A stretch of DNA of 64,000 nucleotides from Marthasterias glacialis (GCA_911728455.2 OU452233.1:14575214-14639213), one strand, 5' to 3'. Shown: positions 36,801 through 46,479, counted from the first letter of the stretch. The notes: generated from the letters alone by a model not told the origin. A program made the numbers and translations.

Positions 36801-39800
36801 ACCTACCAGTATGAACTCAAAATAATAACTGTGCCTAACTTGGTACCATGTATCATTTGTTTTTCCTTTGTAAAAACAAAAATGAGGGAAAAAAAAAAGA
36901 TTTTAATCAAGCACTACCTGCTGATGGAATTTTGATAGCTGATTGGAAGTTGGGATAAATACACAAAAATTGGACAAAGACCAGGTGTCACTACCTTGTA
37001 TTCTGGCATCTTTGCCATCTTCACCTCGTTCATCATCTTCCTCAACAACCTCATCTTTCTCAACAGCTTTATTGTCCATTTCTTGAACATCACCTGGAAC
37101 ATCTTTGTTTTCTATCTGAGCTTTGTCTGTCATTATTTTGTTCTGATCATTTATCTTCACTTCATCTCCTTCTGCTGTTTTCATGTCCTCCTGCGCTGCT
37201 TCAACTGCCTCCTTAAACCGTTGGGCCAACTCTTCAGTTTGGAATCTCACAGCCAACTGTTCCATTTGGACTTCATCTTCAGATGCATCCATTGCCATCC
37301 AGACCCAAGACTTTCTTGATCCAGCATTTGGCTGCAGCTTTAGGTCAGGACTGATAAAGTGATTGGCGCAGACCTTAAAGACTTGCTCTCTGCGCATGAC
37401 GATGCGATACTTCTTGTTATCTGGTTTGTACAGAAGCTTGATGTCCCCTATACCCCGCTCTTTCCATTGAGTAGACTCCTTGTTGAAGCGGAACAGCTTG
37501 GCTCGGTGGGTGAATCTCACCTCCTCACCTTCTTCACCAGTTCTTGCCTCGACGTATTTGGGTATCTCAACAGCTGGTGATTTCTGAGGAGCTTCGTTTG
37601 GAATTTTGCTGACATCTATGCGCAAGGAGAAAAGAGATCCCATTGTTTTGGCCATATCAGCAAAAGAAAAGCTCGAGGATTTTTCGTCGCTGGGCTTGGA
37701 AAATGCTGGTGGTGCACTGCTCTTGCGAGTTTGTGCTAAAGCTCCAGACACAAATCCTGTTCCCGGCTTGGTTGGGAAGACCTCTTTGGGATGGTCTTGT
37801 TTAACAGGGAACTGTGGTTGGGTCTGGCTCTTGGAGGAGGCAGCAGTAGCAGAGTCACTCTTTTGGGGTGTTAGGCTCATTGTACCAAATGTAAAGCCAG
37901 CACTGGGTGATGTTACTGTCACTACTGCTTGTTTTGACAGATTGTCTGCTGCACCAAGATCATACTTCTCAAATTTGAATTTACTGGTAGGGGTAGCGGC
38001 TGGTTTCTCTTTAGGAGCCATCAATTTTGTATCAGATGACGACGATCCAAACTGAATGGGTCCTCCGGCAAACAGACTAGAATCTAAGGATATTTTTGAG
38101 AGAGTGCTTGGTTGCCCTAAGGACCCAAATCCAGAAGGTTTGTTTGCACTGTCTGAAGTCTGCATGCCAGCGAATGAGAAACCATCGCTAGAGCCAAATG
38201 TTAACTCACTCCCTGAACTGGTCACGGACTGATTTTGTGGCGACGTTCCAGCAAGTTTTGACAATGTGCTCAACTGCTGGGTCGCTGAGGGAGGTGCGGC
38301 GCTGGGTTTTGGTGTTGTGCATGAGATGCAGGTCAGGGTGGTTTCCTCATTGTTCAGCCAGCAAACATCACATTGCCATGAGCCATCAACTGAGCCAAAT
38401 GTCTTTTGACCAAATGCAGCACTACCAAAGACTGTAGTAGGTGTAATTGCTGCAGATGCAACTGCTGCTGACTTTCCTGCTGCTATTTGACGAGGATGTT
38501 TGGACACTGTTAGAAAAAAGAAGAAGAAAAAAAAATTAATTAAAACCTTGAATGAATTTCCAAATATGAAATCAATCAAACCTGGGGAAAAAAAAATACA
38601 TTGATAAGTTTCAATACAGAGTGCCCTCTACAGTTTACATTGGAGAGGCCATTTTCCCCAGACAATGCCAGAAGCGTTCCACATATTTGACTCACAATGG
38701 ATTCCTCGTTGAGCCAGGTCTTCCTCCTCACATCCCCTGCAGCCGGGACAAGGCGGATCATCTTCATACAGGAAGAAAGTTGGAGGCAAGAGAAGTCTCT
38801 CTGCTCTCAGTCGCTGATCGGCAGTAGGAAGCTTCTCTGAGATGAAGATCACATCATCATCATCTGAGCAGAGCAACCAAAACAAATACAGCATACACTA
38901 AATTAGTTTTCAAACTCATCTTCTTTCACTTTTTCCTGTCCTTAGCAATGCTGTACCCTATGCTTATTACAGGAAATAAGTTAGTAGTCTGTAGATTAAA
39001 GAGCCCTACTTTAAACAAAACCTCCCACTTGTGGTCGCTACTGATGGTACATGTAGGTGTTCAACACCTGAGGATAGCTGGGCTCGAGGGTAAACTTGGA
39101 GATATATCTGGTGCACTGGAAGTTGCTGTGGAAGGGTTCCTTTCCAACTTTGATGTCTGACCAAAGCTTGATGAAGACCGACCAATAAGGTTATGGCTTA
39201 ACTTGGCAACATCCTGATGGGACACTGTGAATGATGTTATATATTTTATCTACTTTGTCAGGGTCAAATAAATAATAACAAAAATAAATAATAACATAAG
39301 TTGTAGCTTGTTTGGAAGGCAAGTAACTTAAGGGCAAGTGAGGTTGAGCTGTAATCCTCTTCAATGGAGAACATTTCTTAGATATTTCAAATGAAGATGC
39401 TGTACAAGCACAAATAACCAATTAATTTGTCAAAGAAAACAGCACTAAAGAGTGACTGATTAGGATTGTAATGTAAATGTTGTTCTCGCATGAATGTTGG
39501 AGGAAATTCTGATGAAAGTTTGGTTTGCCTTTTTACATTTTAAATGCTTACTTTTAGAATTTCTTTGGGAGCTGCTTTTCTCTAGAAAAATAGAGTTGAT
39601 AAGTGAGGTAAACCAGGTTCACTACTTGAGTGAGCAATTTTCTTTGGAGAAACGAACAAAGCTTATCAGTAACAGCTCATGTGTTTCTTATCAACACAAA
39701 AAGCAGCACCGTCACATTTATTTTGAAGTTCTGATCTTGTGTATCCTTACATGGGGAAATACAAGTAAATGCAAGCATATCAAATCTAATACATACTTAT

Positions 39801-42800
39801 AGCAGCTCTTAATAGCCTTTGTTCTTTAAGATGAAGCCACCATTATCTTTGAAATTTACTCTTAATTTAAAGGGTGGTGTCTTACAAACAGTGTGATCAA
39901 GAGAGCTGATGAGAATCATCAATTTGCTTGAATGGTGATTTTTTGTCAACTTGAAATTTAACAGCTTAAAAACTAAATGTTACAATAGACCTTATGCATA
40001 TGACATCATTTGAGTAGGGCGTCCTCGGTTAGAAGATAGCTCATTGGCCGGTTATGTGCGCGGTCATATAGCTGCACATCTTTCATTGTTTCATCATAGT
40101 TTTACCTCCAACACGGTGGCTTGATGACATCAATGCATAAAGTCTATTGTAAAGTTCATTTACAAAAACCAAACATTGTGCTCATACCTTGTTTGTCCCT
40201 TTGTGGTGTTTGGCGAACACTTCTCCTTACTAAGGACAGAAAATTCAATTAACACATTTTATCCCTGGGAAATGCTTTATACCCAGATGAAGGCCATTGT
40301 AATAATGTACTTAATGTCTTGCCTTTGGTTGGAATGAGATGTGCAAATGAAAATGTTCTGATATTAAAGTTTAATATTATGTACATGTTCATGAACATGT
40401 ATATGTACATATACTTTACAAGTGTGTGGCTAGTATCATCACTGTGTGTATATCAAAGATTGTCTATAGATTTCTTTCCACATCAGTGGATGCACAGGGC
40501 TGTATTGTGTGGTTTTCCAAAGGGCAATGTCAACTCATCATCATCATTATCATCATCACTGGCAATCACTCGCAAACGAGTATGATCGTCTACCAAAAGG
40601 CTCAAGTGGGGTTCCTGTGGACTCGGGAGTGACTAATAAGCCCGATCCTTGACCCACACCTTCGGCCACATACTAGGCAAGAGAGTCCTGGGACAATGGG
40701 GTGTTTTTCGAGTTGAGATCGTTCTCGCTCCTTCCTGAGGGCTCGTTTGCGCTGTTCCTCCTGACATCTTACTTGTTCAAAGTGTACTCCTCCTTCACAC
40801 AGTAGCTTCCTCCAGGAAGGTCACTCCAGAGCAAGAGTCTCCCAGGTGTTGACATTGATCTTGTATTTCTTGAGGCTTGCCTTCAAGGTGTCCTTGAAGC
40901 GTTTCCTCTGTCCTCCTCTTGACCTTGGCCTTTCACTTAGTTGACCAAAGAGAACTTGTTTGGGAAAGCGAGAGTCCGGCATTCTGAGTACATGGCTGGA
41001 CCATCGTAGTTGGTTTCTAACAACTATGGCTTCGATGCTCGTGGTTTTTTATTCCTCCAGGACGCTGTTGTTGGTGCGCCTCTCTTCCCATTTTATACCC
41101 AGGATCTGTAGAAGACAGCATTGGTGATACCTCTCGAAAGCTTTCAGATGGCACCTGTATGTTGTCCAGGTCTCCGAGCTGTAAAGCAAAGTTGGGAGGA
41201 CTACTGCCTTGTAGACGAGGATCTTAGTTCTCGTACGGAGGTCTTGTTCCTCAACTTTACACATGTGCATTGCAAATTTTGAGTCAAAAGCAGGATCCAA
41301 GTTCTGTACTGATCAACCAATCACATGGCAAGGTTTTGGCCACTCATGATTGGCACACTCAATAACCAATGGCAGCAGATGTTACTCTAAGCCAATAGTA
41401 GCCTTTCTTTTACTGTAAGTGTAATGAACAATTTTTGGCGGGCTTACAGGCTCTGTCTGTCATTCTGTCACGGCCTTTTAAAGAGATAGGATGTGTATCA
41501 GTATTAGGCTGATTTTTATAGTCACAAACCTCCTCCCAATTCTCCACCTTGGGGATATTGTTTTGAATCAGGGACAGTTTTTGCAGGGTGGTGGCATTTT
41601 TTGTACGGTATACATTCCGTCTACATAACAATTCAATCATTTTTGTTCTGGTGGAGGTAATTTTAATAAACATTTCCAACTGTAATTGTTGTAGTTGGGT
41701 ACAGCAACAGCACACAGCTTTTACACTGGGTGTTGTTCCACATGCTTTACACCAGGGGATGTCCCTGTGACCTTAACCTTGTCAAAATGGTTATCATTGC
41801 ACAAGTTATTGTATTTTTGTTAGTTCAGGTATTATCATCATTTAAGAATTGTCTTAAATATAAATGGCTTAACTTTGTGGAAGGGGCGCAAAATGCCCCA
41901 TCATTGTTAAAGTGGTTTGGGCCAAAATGCCCTGAAGGCATTATGTGCACTGTATTGTTCTCTGGGACTGCAGCCCAGGAGTTGTGTTGGCCAAGGTGTC
42001 CATGGGCTTTAATTGCCTTGTAACTCACTTGGTCTTCCATTGTTTCATCATATTTTACCTCTAAGATGGTAGCTTGATGACGTCAATGCATAAGGTCTAT
42101 TGTAAAGTTCATTTACAAAAACCAACCTTGTGCACATACCTTGTTTAATATGTGATGTTCTGCAAACTCTCCTCCTTGCAGAGACTGAGGAAAAAAAAAA
42201 TGAATTAAGTGTAAGCAACCAAGATAAAAAGCTCAGGGTTTGGCTGTATACATCTGTCGATGACAGTTTTTATACTTTTGTATTTCCTCGGCAGCCCCTG
42301 TTTAGTTTTTTGTATTGTTTGACTAAAGATTGAAAAAAATATATAAAAAAAAATTAATAATTGTGACTGTATAACAATAAGATATTATATTTTTTAACTT
42401 TATCCCCTCTTTTTTTTTTTTTTGGGGGGGGGATGAGGCTTCTTAACTTAATTAACCTAATTTGTTTTACATTTTATTGTGCCAGAATCTTGTTTCCTAT
42501 TCTGTTAATACTCAACTTTAAGTTTTTTAAATGTACTCTTTTAATGTTTTATTTAGGGAATAACAGTGCGAGGACCCGGTCTTCACTGCTTGGTATTGAC
42601 CGGGGTGGTGGCTGGCCGCTGTTAACGACCAAGCCGGAGGCGCCGTCGTTAACAGCGGCCAGCCACCACCCAAGGTCATTACCAAGCAGTGAAGACCGGG
42701 TCCTCGCACTGTTATTCCCATTAATAAATACCTTTTTAATGAAATAAACGGCTAAAATCGTCCATTTTGTAACTTTTCTTTCTCGGCGATGCTTTCTTGT

Positions 42801-44454
42801 TTTGTTAGCCGGTCTTTATATCGCCGTTAATACACCCCCACGTGATCACGTTTTGACCAATCAGAATCCACAAACTGTCCTAGGTATTAATTAATTTACT
42901 TTATCTATTTGTACCAAAATAACTCTTCCTTTAAAGGGGCTGTGTCATATAGCAGTAAATAACCCAGTTACTACATGGTCACATCACAGTTTGACAAAGA
43001 CAGCACCCTTTGTGATTTGAAAGAAAGCGCGCACGTATGCAGTATCTTGGTGAGAGTTCATCTTTCCATGTACAGCCACAGAACTGCTATAGTCATGACG
43101 ACACAGCCCTTTAAAATATGTAATTATTTTTACCATACTAGTTTGGGTTGTTAATATTTATTATTTTTTTCCAGTTCAGCTCTCTTTGTTTTCTTTTTTT
43201 CCCCTTGGGATTGGTAAAAGAGCTTCAGAGGGTAACATAGTTGATGTTTTTCCTTTCGTTTTAAATGCAAAAGTGATTCAGGGTGGTATAAAATGCTTGT
43301 TCAAGTGTACCTTTTTAGTGTTTTAGAGTACCTTTTTTTTTCTCCTGCAAATAGCCAATAGATCTGCTGTTTTCTCTGATGAGCACCCATTGTGGCAATC
43401 TTCTGTAGATAGTGTCAGGCCTCTTGCTTATCAGATCCTCAAGATTATTGTGGATGAGTGAAACTAAGCCAAGGAAATCTTGATCTGAAGAATTGAAAGC
43501 GACATCAATTGCTGTTTCAAATGAATCACTCATGTGCTGCATTGCAGCTTTTAGGTTCTTTTCTTTTTCTTGAAGAAATTTCTCCTGCTCTTGGGAAATT
43601 GCAGCAATCTCCTTGAGGAGACCACTTCCTTCACTTACAATCGTCTCTGCAATTTTTCTTATTGCTTCCTTGACTTGTTCCTCTAACTCTCTTGATTGAC
43701 CTTCCAACTCTGCTCTTTCTGTTGCAATGCTACTTAGGGTTAATTTGCAATCACTAAGTCTTTTTCGAAGATTGTATATCATCAGTTTGGTTATATTCCT
43801 TTTTGTGGATGCAGCTGATTCCATGTTCATGATTTTGTGCTGTGATGCTCCTCTCTGGCCAAGAAAAATGTTCTGCCCACTCCTGGGATCAATTTCAGGA
43901 CAGTCTTTGCAGATCACATCATCACAAGTTTCGCAGAAGTACCTGACATTGTTCGGGCCTTCCTCCATTCTCTTTTGCCTGCGGAAGGTCTTGGTGACTT
44001 CACCTAAACGAAGCTCATCAAATGTGGCCACCGTATGTTTGGAAAGTACAATGCGATGATGTAACGTCTTGCAGCTGAGACACAAGTACATGCTACAATC
44101 AAGGCATCTTGATACGGCCTCTTTCTCCAGATCACACAAATCACAAGCAGGCTGACCAAACTCCACACTTAACAACTCCTCTTTGACCAGAGTATCCTCT
44201 AGTTGTCCGATGAGATGAAAGTTGGTTTTCAAATTCTGGACGCCATTACTGGATATTGGTGTTGAGTGGCCGCACAATGGGCATGTAACAGTCCCAAAGT
44301 ATTTCAACGTTAATTTAGTCTCTAGGCATTTTTCACAAAAGTTATGCAAACACTGTAATATTTTAGGGTCCTTTATTCGCTTGTGACAGATAGCGCATTC
44401 CAGCTTGTTGCGGATAACGAAGCTGCTAGGTGAACCTGATGCCTCTTCGGCCAT
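33851..44454 (-). CDS. proposed chimeric gene: RING/B-box + IR1-like SUMO-E3 motif + RanBP2 zinc finger + two Ran-binding domains
   Basis: Exons T 44454-43332, A' 42184-42140, A 40229-40188, B 38863-38696, C 38506-36995, D 36567-35830, E 35153-34890 and terminal E' 33888-33851 join to about 1,309 aa. Every junction is phase 1. Order: RING (C20-C61), B-box 1, incomplete B-box 2, coiled coil; basic mini-exons; DDDDVIFISEKLPT...LLLPPTFFLYED, resembling the Nup358 IR1 SUMO/Ubc9-binding repeat. Then come a RanBP2-type zinc finger (W-x-C-x2-C...N...C-x2-C), FG-like repeats, and RanBD1, acidic tail, RanBD2, acidic tails. Exons A', A and B contain no in-frame ATG, so a start upstream is required; exon T is the nearest same-strand exon with a start and the right phase. 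The donor at T (AAAG|GTACTC) is poor. The alternative is two separate genes. RanBP2 domains bind Ran-GTP and act at pores or in SUMO transfer; the combined function is inference. Confidence 0.6.
33855..34540. repeat. segmental duplicate of 35125-35735 (exon start + intron)
   Basis: Shared text includes TTGTCCTTCTGGGCTGCTT, AGACTGGATACTGA(A/G)TATTA, GGATGCCAGTCACCCTGTAT and TTTACATTTGG. The duplicate covers the beginning of exon E (as E') and most of the intron upstream of it. Confidence 0.85.
34890..35153 (-). CDS. exon E: third acidic-tail copy without a Ran-binding domain
   Basis: The acceptor is GATTGCAG and the donor CAAG|GTAGTA. It encodes VEAAQKDKTGEEVKIKDEDK followed by a Glu/Asp/Lys-rich stretch and ends DARIQG. 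It corresponds to the tail of exons C and D only, so it arose by partial exon duplication. It is the most diverged of the three tails. Confidence 0.75.
35125..35735. repeat. segmental duplicate of 33855-34540
   Basis: This is the partner copy of the duplication at 33855-34540. A shorter, more diverged stretch of the same intron end (TTTGAGATGAAATGTTAC...CACAGCTGCATGT) also precedes exon D at 36575-36660. The unit has therefore duplicated at least twice. Confidence 0.85.
35830..36567 (-). CDS. exon D: second Ran-binding domain and acidic tail
   Basis: The acceptor CCACAG is followed by EIPQTSTLSAFSKPCQENSI. A RanBD1 domain follows, with EVRFTHRAKLFRF, QWKERGIGDIKLL, RIVMRREQVFKVCANH, SWVWMAMDASEDE and VRFQTEELAQRF. 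It ends in an acidic tail at CAAG|GTAGTA. 735 bp plus 3 gives phase 1 to phase 1, so the exon is skippable. The 3' 540 bp is nearly identical to exon C while the 5' part is not. Confidence 0.85.
36995..38506 (-). CDS. exon C: RanBP2-type zinc finger, FG-like repeats, first Ran-binding domain
   Basis: This 1,512-bp exon opens at CTAACAG with (L)SKHPRQIAAGKSAAVA. The zinc finger is GSWQCDVCWLNNEETTLTCISC. Next come FG-like and Ser/Thr-rich spacers (FGSSDGFSFAG, SGFGSLGQPS, FTFGTM), as in nucleoporins. The RanBD (residues starting EEGEEVRFTHRAKLFRF) is followed by an acidic tail ending DARIQ G. It closely follows the arrangement near the C-terminal half of RanBP2/Nup358, but with a single zinc finger. 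Confidence 0.88.
38696..38863 (-). CDS. exon B: IR1-like SUMO-E3 motif
   Basis: The acceptor CTGCTCAG and donor CATT|GTGAGT bound 168 bp. It encodes DDDVIFISEKLPTADQRLR then ERLLLPPTFFLYEDDPPCPG. The first part fits a SUMO-interacting motif preceded by acidic residues. The second fits the LPPTFFCYK Ubc9-contact segment of vertebrate RanBP2 internal repeats. A Cys-rich end (CPGCRGCEEED) has no counterpart I know. Confidence 0.75.
40085..40187. repeat. repeat R2 next to mini-exon A
   Basis: CATTGTTTCATCAT, TGATGACATCAATGCATAA and GTCTATTGTAAAGTTCATTT match 42035-42135 (next to A') almost base for base. A looser match is at 60335-60400 in the methyltransferase gene. So R2 is both an interspersed repeat and part of the local duplication. 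Confidence 0.75.
40188..40229 (-). CDS. mini-exon A (basic linker)
   Basis: The acceptor TCCTTAG and donor CAAG|GTATGAG bound 42 bp encoding RRSVRQTPQRDKQ. Phase 1 at both ends matches exon B. It is paralogous to mini-exon A' at 42140-42184, with flanking intron also duplicated. Confidence 0.55.
40527..41300 (-). mobile_element. 5'-truncated LINE fragment (reverse transcriptase C-terminus)
   Basis: The minus strand encodes RTRTKILVYKAVVLPTLLYS, SETWTTYRCHLKAFERYHQ, then QLRWSSHVLRMPDSRFPKQ, RPRSRGGQRKRFKDTLKASL, and a final C2H2-like CLVCGRRCGSRIGLISHSRVH. This order is characteristic of the 3' end of RTE/CR1-like or related LINE ORF2 proteins. In-frame stops interrupt it (for example TGA after NTWETLALE). 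It ends in a GAT-rich microsatellite at 40527-40560, typical of such 3' tails. It sits in an intron, in the same orientation as the host gene. Confidence 0.85.
42035..42135. repeat. repeat R2 next to mini-exon A'
   Basis: This is the partner of the copy at 40085-40187. The shared core TGATGACGTCAATGCATAAG contains a CRE-like TGACGTCA. Confidence 0.75.
42140..42184 (-). CDS. mini-exon A' (basic linker)
   Basis: The acceptor TTTTCCTCAG and donor CAAG|GTATGTG bound 45 bp encoding SARRRVCRTSHIKQ. Phase 1 at both ends. It could be used with exon A in series or as a mutually exclusive alternative. Confidence 0.5.
42556..42719. mobile_element. 164-bp palindromic foldback element
   Basis: Two arms of about 72 bp are nearly perfect reverse complements (GGGAATAACAGTGCGAGGAC at one end, its complement at the other). 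They surround a ~17-bp GC-rich centre. Only a small mismatch block, at GACCGGGG versus GACCTTGGG, separates the arms. It is much more GC-rich than its surroundings. No coding role; probably a MITE or foldback transposon in an intron or between genes. Confidence 0.85.
43332..44454 (-). CDS. exon T: RING / B-box / coiled-coil (TRIM-type) N-terminus
   Basis: It starts ATGGCC two bases after an acceptor (TTTTTTAG|CG), as in the paralogous gene at 26688. The RING C3HC4 ligands are C20, C23, C35, H37, C40, C43, C58 and C61. B-box 1 (CDLCDLEKEAVSRCLDC...H..H) is complete. B-box 2 lacks the usual first C-x2-H pair (it begins YFCETCDDVICKDC) and has a long insert before its last His, so zinc binding there is doubtful. 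A coiled coil occupies roughly residues 225-325. If not spliced, the frame ends five codons later with TAA at 43317-43315, giving a 379-aa stand-alone protein. Confidence 0.88.
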
Positions 44455-44543
44455 CGCTAAAAAATATGATCAGTCTTCCCTTGTAGTTTATAAAATCTAA
44501 CAAAATGAATAAAAGGAAAAAAAAAAAATCAAAAAGGCCATAC

Positions 44544-44600
44544 CCGATATATTTTCCACTTGAAATAATCTCACTCCAACTCCATTAACAACATCAACAT
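44544..44600 (-). other. probable 5' UTR exon for the RING exon T gene
   Basis: Minus-strand CAAGTGGAAAATATATCGG is followed by the donor GTATGG at 44543. The next acceptor lies directly before the exon T ATG, the same arrangement as in the RING-tail gene. The upstream limit is not visible. Confidence 0.35.
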
Positions 44601-44905
44601 TCACTTTATAAGAATTCACATTCATGTCATCTTGAGATAGTCGTACTGCTACAATCTCTGGGCTTAATATTACCATCTCACAAAAAACGAAAACTATGTA
44701 GGCCTATGGCTTTACAATTTCCATCAATTATTGATCAGTATGGCCATGCAATTATGGTACAGGGAGTAATGTTCAAGAAGTTATTTTTCCTTCTCGTTAG
44801 GCTAAACAAAATTTGTTTCCTATTTCTCAACCACATTCAGCAAATTGATCAGGACTTGACTTTGATATTTGGCCGAAATATATTCCTAGCATTATTTGAT
44901 AAGAG

Positions 44906-46300
44906 CAGTGCCTTAACTAGGGTAAAATTTTAGGGGCACAAGGGGGGGGGGGGCACATTTGGCTAATTAAAACTGCAGTTTCCGTTTGTGTTTTTTCTTA
45001 CCAAGCCCCTTTTCAGTGTTTTATGATATTGTAATGGAAGTGCATGAGTTTTTATTGTCATGTGATGTCGCACGTGATGCGTGAACGACGTAGTTGGTCA
45101 GGCGACCTGGTTGCACCAATGGCAGGGTGCAAGGTGGCAGTTCGCGCCACTAAAGGTCAGGTGCATTTTAATTGTGCGCAATTTATAGTTTAGTTGGGCT
45201 GTTTTGAGCATAATCTTTAGGAAGTTATTTAAGTTTATGTAAGATGTTCTGCGCTGTTGGGCGTGCAAATGGCAGGCGAGAAAATGAGATAAAAACTGCT
45301 GTTTTTGGGTTGCAGGGCAGTCTAGAGGATTTGCAACTTTTTTTGAGAGAGAGCAAGTTGAGAGCGAGACGTAAGTGTTTGTCTTCTTTGTGAATTCAGA
45401 CGGCTTTTGTTGCATTTTTGGAGTGGTGCAAGGGTTCGCCCATATCACTCGTTGCTAGAATTTAGGCTGCGTTGTTAGGCTTTGCGCGTGCAGGCGATCA
45501 TCATGTTTTAACACAAGACGATCAGCCGGATACGATACTGCGGCTGTAGTTGACTGGGTTAAGTTGAACTACGACCCGAAGGTTGCTGTCGCTGTGTGCG
45601 AGGTAGACAACTACGGATTTTGTGTGAAGGCTGCATTGGCAGAGCGAGTTGTGTGGTTGTACCAGGACCGAGCTGTGTGCTCAAGCCCCAGGGGGCTGGT
45701 GTATAACTGTTGCATAGTGTTCTGAATGCGGGTTGCCGTTCACACATTATTGATTTAGCAGTAATTATTGTGAGTAACTTAAGTCTCGTTTCAAACTGCT
45801 GATAGGCTACATTGTTTTACCCAACTTCTTGAGTTGAAGGTGATTAATTAATAAATTGAGGTCAAGGTCACATAAACTTGTGTCCAATCTGTGTGATTAT
45901 TTTTAGGGATCTGTGTGTATTCTGACAGAGAGGTTTACAATTAATTATAATCGGCAGTATACTTCCTCCAAAACGAATCTCGTCCCTCTGCCTTTAGTCC
46001 GCTTAGTGACTCTAACTTGCTTGATGAAGAAGGAGACAAGGATCAAGTTAATAATTATAGACAGGATAACTGTTTATGCCCGCCACAATATGTTGAGTTA
46101 AAATAAAATACATTCTGCGTGTAAATAATTAAAAATAGTTCTAAAAACATTGAAATTACTACGTAAATGCTCATAAAATGTAACATTTTAGTCTTATAAT
46201 TTTTAATCTCAAAAGTCCAGATTTCAAATAGGGGGGCACCCGGCGGTGGGCACGAATATCAGTTGGGGCCCCCGTGCCCCCCCCCTTAGTTACGCCACTG
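44906..46300. mobile_element. 1,395-bp non-autonomous hAT-like transposon
   Basis: The left end CAGTGCCTTAACTAGGG and the right end, whose reverse complement is CAGTGGCGTAACTAAGG, are terminal inverted repeats. The element is flanked by GATAAGAG (44898-44905) and GATAAGAC (46301-46308), an 8-bp target duplication with one difference. Both ends carry long G/C runs just inside. No transposase is visible inside. Confidence 0.8.
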
Positions 46301-46375
46301 GATAAGACTAAGAGGTACATGTGCATGACTGAGCATGTCTACTTGTTGAAACCGAGGACCCATCAAAAGGGTAGA

Positions 46376-46476
46376 CCCAGTAACTGGGGCGCTGTACTCC
46401 TTTTTTGAGATTTTGACATCTGTTTCTACGACAGATAATGTCAAAATCTCAAAAAGGGATACCACTAGCTACCAGT
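46376..46476. repeat. hairpin MITE-like element
   Basis: TTTTGAGATTTTGACAT and its reverse complement flank a short loop (TTCTACG) at 46398-46456. The adjoining CAGTAACTGGGGCGCTGTAC recurs inverted at 54844-54866, where a shortened hairpin is also present. Confidence 0.7.
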
Positions 46477-46479
46477 ATT

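Noticed and set aside
42433-42747. Open frames on both strands containing GGGWPLLTT
   Set aside because: They are generated by the 164-bp palindrome, which reads alike on both strands.
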